Shown: in pieces, positions 57,401 to 64,000 of the stretch
Position numbering within the stretch: the first letter of the stretch is position 1
Layout of the letters: each line of letters opens with the position of its first letter
NCBI GenBank assembly: GCA_963678705.1
Contig: OY783215.1
Coordinates: forward strand, 16,287,740 to 16,351,739
DNA: 64,000 bases
Origin: Panorpa germanica
Lineage: Eukaryota > Arthropoda > Insecta > Mecoptera > Panorpidae
Direction: 5' to 3'
Made by a program: the position numbers and the translations under genes
The notes under the pieces: model-generated
What the model was told of the DNA's origin: nothing
Seen by the model: the letters and a program-made list of their open reading frames with translations, nothing else
The model's database searches: none

Positions 57401-60170
57401 AAACTTAAGAAAATTTTTTTTAGTTATTTAAAATATTGTTGGAACTCTAGAACATTTAAAGTGAGGGCAGAGTTCTTTTAATACTTGGTTGCGATTTTTA
57501 TGAATTCAAATGTCAGTTCAGCAGTTGTCGCGTGAAGTGTCTTGTCATTTTTTTTATCAAAATATATTTATTCATTAATACCAGGCAACTCGAATAGAGG
57601 CCACGTATCCATAAATGGCTCATGTTTTATAGTACTAATAATTAATTTACATAAGATTACCTTTTATAATAAAATAAATGTAAAGAATATAATAATTGCG
57701 AAATGGAGCCGTGCTTCCTTAATTTTTATAGAATTTAAACACTTCTACAACTTTCAACCAGTTACCATTTGCTGTACCTGGCGTTCTACTGCTAGAATAT
57801 TTGTCTCAATGTCAAAAGGAATGTTAGATCGATTCTTCTATAAAGAAATGATAATGTTTTGTAGCAAGTTGGATTTGAGAATGTGTTAATTCATATGTTA
57901 CCATGTGAAGATTTAAAAAATTCGGAATTTTGTGAATTTTTTTAAATTTAGAGGAAACTAGTAATCATCACATTGTTATCTATATTTTAATTATTCATAA
58001 TGTGGCATACAGTCACATAAAAGCACTAGCTGTTTTTTGCTGCCCTTGTATAGAAATACACTCGTATTGATTTAAGCCCTCTCACACTGCAATGGATTAA
58101 TTGTGATGCCGAATTTGCTAGTACCACCAGGATCTTCACGACCAGACTTTTCTGCGCACACCACCGGGACCTTCCTACTACATTGAGCTACATTGAGGCT
58201 TTATAATAATAATAACGAAAGTTATAAAAACTTTACTTGCCCCAACTACTGAGTATAGGCATAACGACTTTTTATTAGTAGGGTGTATTCGAGTTGTTTC
58301 TCATTAGTACTTTATCATGAGCTAACTTACTCTAATGTAATGTTTATTAATACACCACTGTACCGGGAATATATAAGTGCTTATTATATATCTGTATCGT
58401 TTTCTTTCTCACCCAATGAAATAACAAATACAAAGGGCAGCTCACGTTATGTACGCATTTGCATGTATCCCAGCCTGGTCCGGATCTTTGCGACATCACT
58501 TTGACCTTCAGACGAATATAAAATACGTACAGTAATGTAAACATTAAACTTGAAACATGAAAACTTCCTCTCATGATAAAGCCGCTAATGCGATCACACT
58601 TTAAAAAAAAAAATTTGAGATAGAAACACATTCGCTCTCGTAAGATAAATTGAAGTAGGAGAAATATAACGATGCGAAAATTAAACTGAAATATTTTTCG
58701 ATATCAAACGTCTTTCAGTATTTAATATGCTAGTTGTTACAAAAGAGCTATTAAATAAAATTTATTATTGAATCATGCGATTATTAAATCATGTATTTTT
58801 TTTCACAAACTGGTTTACAAGTTAGTACGTTTTAAACCCATAGGCGTAGACTTTTGTACTGTTTAGAGAGAGATGTATAGAGGAAAGTATACTTTTCGAC
58901 ATGTGTACTCGTATATAAGATGGATTCATGCGTTTGGTATTTTTTTTATACATTTCTGCAACTCTTGAAGACATAACTTGAAGGTCAACACTGGATAGGG
59001 TAACAGAATACGACGTACATATAGTATTTGCTTATTAAAGTGAAGTACCTACTCCTCTTAGCATTTATCCTCTCATGACGGCTGCTTTACACGGGATGAT
59101 ACAATTAAAACATCTTTTTAATTAAAAGCTTATATTTATTTCGTTTTGTGTACTCTATTAATTAAATTTATGGCAATGGACATATCATTCAAACATGAAT
59201 TTCTTAAAATCGCATACAACAAAAATGGTGCATTAAGGCGGGAGTAAGGTTTCAACTTTAAATTTTTTTTTTTTTATTGATTTATATTAATGTACCTGTC
59301 TTCACTTGGTTTGGTTTCGTCTTACTTTGAAACTTTTAAATGCGTTTTCTCACACTTTGGTTTTTCAGAGTCGGTGTCATCTCCAGCTCAAAATCTACTG
59401 GACCGATTCTTTTGAAATGTTGCACACTCTTTCTTTATATAAATGCCGAGGTAACGCTGTTGAGTTTTTTTTAATTTAACGTATTTTAAAATGACAAAGT
59501 TTCTGATTTTTTTTTATGAAAAATCGGTATTTTGACTTTTAAGTGCTGTAAAAAATTGAAAAATTAATAAAAAAGAAAAAACTCGACAGTGTTACCTGCA
59601 GAAACTTATCAACTAATGAAATCATTTTGGATTTTCGATTTCAGAAAATCCAGTGATGAGTTATGTGTGGCACCGCAATGTTACTTTTTTTGTGACGTCT
59701 GCGAAGATTCGCTGTCAATGCCTCATTTCTTGATATTTATTTATAAAAATTTCACAAAGTATTCTTCAATTGTTATTTTATCATATAGTAATTATAGAAA
59801 TATTTGTTGTCAAAAAACATGATCGAATATATGCTTTTTTTATCGTTTTGACCTTACGTCTCTTTTAAGACTCTGTTCACTCTCCTGCTCACTGTCCTTA
59901 CTGTTTTTACAGAAAACTAGAAAATCATCAAACGATAACCTTTTATACAACGTATTTTTAAAAATATAATAAACTTCCGCATATTATTTCTTGGAAAGGC
60001 AATTATTTATGATTCATTAATTCTATTGTCGCCTGTAAAGGACATCAGTTATAATTATATTTTATGAGAACCTGGTTTTAAAACATTCTCAAATATTTTT
60101 ATTATTCGTTGTAAGACATTACAGTTGACGGCCGTAATTTATTTTTGAGTCACTCTTTCAAATCGTTTAT
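54495..60170. other. Long AT-rich stretch, likely intron, with one CpG-rich patch
   Basis: No conserved exon recognised. The frame 57542-57889 is AT-driven. At 55240-55345 a CpG-rich patch contains GGCGGGAA (an E2F-like site) inside an ATG-initiated 56-codon frame; this may be an alternative promoter. Confidence 0.3.
59290..59860 (-). repeat. Two-copy interspersed repeat (family B), copy 2
   Basis: Inverse of 34258-34770, about 90 percent similar by eye over the well-matched blocks. The ORF 59589-59822 is a by-product of the repeat. Confidence 0.6.
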
Positions 60171-60177
60171 ATTTCCA

Positions 60178-60718
60178 CCTTAGAGCATATATATAAATGG
60201 AGTGTGAATAGCCTATGTTTCCTATAGATTAAAAGTGTGTCTAAAATGTGGGCGTAAACGTATGCGTCGAAAGTGACAGCTGTGTAGATTTAATAAATAT
60301 TAATATTCTATTAAGATATAATAAATATTAAATATGTAAAGAAATTATATTTCTTTATTTGGTACAAAGCTCGTCTGTCGGTAAAACAATAACCGTTCAG
60401 TGAAAGCATATACTCATGAACGCCATAGATGGCGTTGTAGGAATAACGGCCAACACAGTTGATATTTGGAGTGAACAGAATTCATGTTTTTAGTTAAATT
60501 TATATTTTATATTAGACATATCTATATTATTCTGCATCAATATAATGTCATATTTAACAACTGTCACGTATTATATCTAGAGAGTTCTGACTTGACAACT
60601 GTCACTTTCAACGCATGCGCATAGAGAACAAATAGGAACATATACCTTTCTCTCTCGCACAGATTTAGGACACACTTTCAGGTCCAGCATTCTCTCTCCA
60701 TATATATATGCTCTAAGG
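60178..60718. mobile_element. MITE with 6-bp duplication, family C
   Basis: 541 bp with ends CCTTAGAGCATATATATAAA and, inverted from the right, CCTTAGAGCATATATATATG. Flanked by TTTCCA at 60172-60177 and 60719-60724. Relatives: 23395-23600 (internal) and 40213-40340 (end). No coding capacity. The six-base duplication is uncommon and leaves the superfamily open. Confidence 0.75.
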
Positions 60719-60780
60719 TTTCCACACAGTTCACATATTCTGATGCTTCTAGATTCTTTTTTTTTTAATTCCCTTTTCAG

Positions 60781-60821
60781 CGTCGCATACCTTCGTCTGC
60801 GAGCTGCGAGTATTCAAGATA
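60781..60821 (+). CDS. Candidate small internal exon
   Basis: Excellent acceptor (TTTTAATTCCCTTTTCAG) 62 bases after a MITE. In the phase set by the exon at 54446 it reads SHTFVCELRVFKI and can end at ATA|GTTAAC (60821) or at CGA|GTATTC (60809); both leave phase 0, as the exon at 62314 requires. Short and unproven. Confidence 0.25.
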
Positions 60822-61131
60822 GTTAACACGACCATATCTAGCAGTACTACAATATAATGTAATGAATCCTAATCACCAGAGACATATCGAAGAAATATTA
60901 AAAAACCAATGAAATTAAACGATTTATTTATATCTTGATAAATGTTACTTGGTAGAAGCTGATTTACTATACTAACCTGTCGGAGTCGCAAGTTAAGTTT
61001 GCAGTGCTCTTAGCTACATTGTATTGTGTCCCTAATTGGAACTGTTGCAGCGAAAAAGTATATTTTACTGTTGATAATTACTGATTTAATTAAATATTAT
61101 TACTTTATTTTGTTGATTCAAATTCAACATT

Positions 61132-61826
61132 AAATGGGCTCCTCATTGTGTCCTCATTTTTCGGTGGTCGATTTTTCAATTGTTGATTGAAATTGATGTT
61201 AATACATATGTATTGGCGTGTCTATTTTATTAAATATCTAAATGTTGACGGAGATATAGCAATAAAAAATTTGAATTAAAGTTTTAGAGTTAGAGATGGT
61301 CGGCCATTTGTATGACGTGAAATGCATTTTATACGTTATTTGTTGATTGGGTCAGTGCTGCTGTAATGTTTTGTATCTGTTGGTAGTCGAAATAATCAAG
61401 TCAAGTTAAAGAATAAGTTTTTATTTTATTTAACCCTGTTACAGCAGACATAATATTGAAATTTTATTGTTTCTTGAAATAGCTGTAAATAATATTTGAT
61501 ATTTTGATATATAAATACATATGGCAGAGATTTATGAGCTGTAAGGTTGGTAACCTGTAAACTTGTCAGAGTTCTGTCAAGAATATATCTCTTTTACGAT
61601 CTGTTGTATAAAAGAGATAGTAAATTGCGGTTGTGAGGTCACATGCAGTTGGAATGTTGTACAACGTTGAATCACTTTATTAATTAAAGAGATAAAATGA
61701 CTTTTAATAGATAATATCTCCAGAAATATAAGGAGTTATTAAAAATAATTGGACATTTGAGGTTCTAGTAACCAACTTTATCAATATAATATAGTACACT
61801 TTTATAGAAATTAAGACATAGGACAC
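61132..61826 (+). repeat. Family A repeat, copy 4
   Basis: Left AAATGGGCTCCTCATTGTGTC and right ATAGGACAC, about 695 bp, nearest in content to copy 1. Contains the hairpin block at 61582-61621. Confidence 0.7.
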
Positions 61827-62313
61827 TACTAATTTTTCTTATTTTACTGAGACAACTTCAAGTTCGCTTTAAGTATGTAGAAATTGACCGCTCACTTTCG
61901 CTTTTATTTATTCGGTATATCATTATTTTATATTTAGAAATATTTTTGTTGCAATTAGAATGTTTTTGTCTCATTTCAAATGAATTGGATTTTTGCCAAA
62001 GATTTATAAACGACATTCCATATAGTTCTTCTATTATAATGTATTTCTAAAATAAATATACTTCGTGTGCTATAATATATGATAACAGTGCAGCCCACTT
62101 TGAGTCTAGTTCGACAAGTCAAAGCTTATGATCACATCTTGTCACACTTTGGGGACCCTTCTGTTCCCCCACTTGAATGTGACGTAATTAATGAATGACC
62201 CCTATGTCAATATTTTATTTTTATTATATTTTAAATTAAAACATTTTTGTGAAACCATACCTGACTGGTATTCATTGATACCACTCACGATATACATGGT
62301 CATTTTTTGACAG

Positions 62314-62415
62314 GTAGCAGCTGCGTTAACTGAAATTTATGAAGATAAAGATGCAGGACGTCTTAGTTTAAAGTATGAACAATTTAAGCCAACATTATTT
62401 GATTGGCTTAATTAA
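62314..62415 (+). CDS. Terminal coding exon of an unrecognised gene
   Basis: Acceptor TTTTTTGACAG then 33 codons and TAA: VAAALTEIYEDKDAGRLSLK then YEQFKPTLFDWLN. The residue mix is strongly protein-like and an AATAAA follows at 62499-62504, 84 bases after the stop. I do not recognise the family. The nearest upstream coding exon on this strand is at 54446, with a candidate between at 60781. Confidence 0.5.
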   Translation, partial: VAAALTEIYEDKDAGRLSLKYEQFKPTLFDWLN

Positions 62416-63085
62416 GAGTCGTAGTTTACTTTGAAAAATGTGAACAACATTTGTCATCTTTCATCAAATGCAAAAAAAAATAATATTTTTTTCGATGCAA
62501 TAAAGTAGAATGCATCTTCTAAATATATGTGTGGCTAAGAATGCTCCGTAGACATATTTGTCTTTATTTACACATGTCAGTGTTGTTTACTGATTTACCA
62601 AACTTTACTCTTACTGACCTTCTGTCTATAGTTCATAAAATAGTAAAGATATAGTATCTTTTTTTTAAAACAAAACTCATGTGACCTTCGGTTATCTTAT
62701 GTGTTCTTATCTATGTGTCGTTGTTGATATCATCCCAGCAGATAAACAAAAGTAATGCAGGAGAAATCTTGCGTAACGCTGCACATTTGCCCAGTGGAGT
62801 ATAACATATGGAACATTTATTTATTATCCATTTGAATGCCGTTGTTGTTTTTTTAAGAGGCTGCTTACACTTTTTACTGTATTTTCTGATTAATTTATAG
62901 ACCATAATTGAAAATAATTAACTTTCTATTTACTGGTAACGGAACTCTAAATAAAGTAGTTTTTATAAACTAACTTCATTTTTTCTTTTTTTTATCAGTA
63001 TTTCTTTTTGAGCTAACTTAATTTTTCTTTTTTATTAATTCTATCAGCGATGAACTCTATTCTCCAACTCGATGAAAAAACATTC
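62416..63085. other. 3' UTR and AT-rich spacer
   Basis: Poly(A) signal at 62499. Otherwise no features seen; the minus-strand frame 62711-62905 has no domain. Confidence 0.3.
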
Positions 63086-63087
63086 AA

Positions 63088-63180
63088 ACCAGGGGCCCTA
63101 TTTCTGAGTCTTACGAACAACGATCGTGATCGAACAGATTTATATGACATTTTACGAATCACTTTTAAAAGAGTATTTTG
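63088..63180 (+). mobile_element. Possible transposon terminus
   Basis: CAGGGGCCCTATTTCTGAGT followed by GAACAACGATCGTGATCG resembles a hAT-type end. It falls inside a short ATG frame (63051-63180) that is probably chance. The other end is not visible. Confidence 0.3.
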
Positions 63181-63261
63181 AACTATAATAATAATTAATA
63201 ATAAAATTCAGGTATAGTTTAATTCCTTTATGTAATTTATCCATTTAGTTTAATCCATTTA

Positions 63262-64000
63262 TGTAATCCAAAATTTGAGTTTTTTCGCACCTTTTCCAAT
63301 TTTTCAATTTCTAATTTTCAAAAAATGTTAGTATCATGGCCAAATTTCAACTTTCTATCTTTTATGAATTCAAAGTTATAGAGCAAAAAGTAAAATTTTT
63401 TTTTTAGTTTTTCCAAAATTACGGGTTTTCTGGAAATTCAGGAGAAAATCCGGGGACGCCAAAAGTCTTACAATTTCTGTCTCTACGAAATAGACAATTT
63501 TCAAGAAAATGCGCGGAACCGTTTTTAAGTTGAAATATTAAACTCGTTCCATATTTATATTACATATAACAACAAATAATTTTTCATATCACTAAGAAAA
63601 TAACTTTTTTTCAAAAATTGGGATTTTTTTTCGATTTTTAAATTTTGTACCAAAGTTAGCCCAGATATAAAATTTCAACTTTCTAACCCAATTTTTACCC
63701 TCGGCAAAATCCGCCCCCGTGCTCCCAAATAAAATTTTTTAATTTTGATTTTTATTTGTTTAATAATATATTTCATTATTAAGTAATCCAAAATTTGAGT
63801 TTTCTCCAAAGTTTCCTACCGGGCCCCCTAAAATTCTCAACGGCCCCTTTTTCAATTTTTCAATTTCTAATTTTCAAAAAGTTTTAGCATTGAACACCGT
63901 AATACACATGCCAAATTTATGAATTAAAAGTTATACAGCAAAAAGTAAAAATTTTTTTTTAATTTTTCCAAAATTACGGATTTTCAGGAAATTCAGGGGA
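63262..64000 (+). repeat. Direct repeat, unit about 521 bp, running off the window
   Basis: TCCAAAATTTGAGTTTT occurs at about 63267 and 63787, and the following blocks agree in order: TTTTTCAATTTCTAATTTTC, GCAAAAAGTAAAA, TTTTCCAAAATTACGG and GGAAATTCAGG. The second unit is cut by the window edge. Either a tandem array or part of one large repetitive element. Confidence 0.6.

Noticed and set aside
57542-57889. 115-codon plus-strand frame
   Set aside because: Rich in Ile/Phe/Asn/Lys from AT bias, with no domain and no promoter or poly(A) support.
63051-63180. 43-codon frame beginning MNSILQLDEKTF
   Set aside because: Most of it overlaps a transposon-like terminus, and no acceptor or poly(A) signal supports it.

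Overview
This is an AT-rich stretch of an animal nuclear genome, almost certainly an insect. Genes are split by short GT-AG introns, several proteins are close to their human and insect counterparts, and the spaces between genes are packed with small DNA transposons, tRNA-derived SINEs and non-LTR retrotransposon scraps. A LINE C-terminus with an arginine-rich, CxxC-type end and a Mariner-like terminus of a kind common in ants, bees and wasps make a hymenopteran a reasonable guess, but the order is not settled by the sequence. No CRISPR array, bacterial operon or LTR/retrovirus-like element was recognised.

Layout. 1-1197 (-): the first six coding exons of ATG3, the autophagy E2-like enzyme, cut by the window edge exactly at the catalytic cysteine codon. 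2040-4393 (+): a divergently transcribed single-coding-exon gene for a DEDDh RNA exonuclease of the REXO5/NEF-sp type. 4400-40000: about 36 kb with no convincing conserved gene but at least fifteen transposable elements, many with intact target-site duplications: hAT deletion derivatives, hAT MITEs, PIF/Harbinger-like, piggyBac-like and Mariner-like MITEs, SINEs and LINE ends. A few GC-rich islands and coding-looking fragments lie among them. 40088-42704 (+): a BTB-BACK protein gene with an untranslated first exon, two coding exons and a poly(A) signal. 47041-51678 (+): a compact collinear cluster of TSSC4 (U5 snRNP factor), a SMIM13-like small membrane protein and NAA10/ARD1 (N-terminal acetyltransferase catalytic subunit). 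52861-53124 (+): a possible two-exon gene for a 55-residue secreted peptide. 54446-62415 (+): a promoter with a first coding exon and, 8 kb on, a good terminal exon with poly(A) signal, tentatively one gene for a protein of about 60 residues. The last kilobase is repetitive.

The recognised genes are housekeeping genes (autophagy, RNA 3'-end trimming, splicing, N-terminal acetylation) and do not form a pathway. The points most worth following are the SMIM13-NAA10 junction, where only 132 bases separate stop and start and a well-formed 64-base intron lies between them, which suggests a shared or two-cistron transcript; the two unrecognised small spliced genes; and an unusual record of transposon activity, including a Harbinger-like MITE family that carries a hAT terminus inside every copy seen and an element with a perfect 58-bp inverted repeat.
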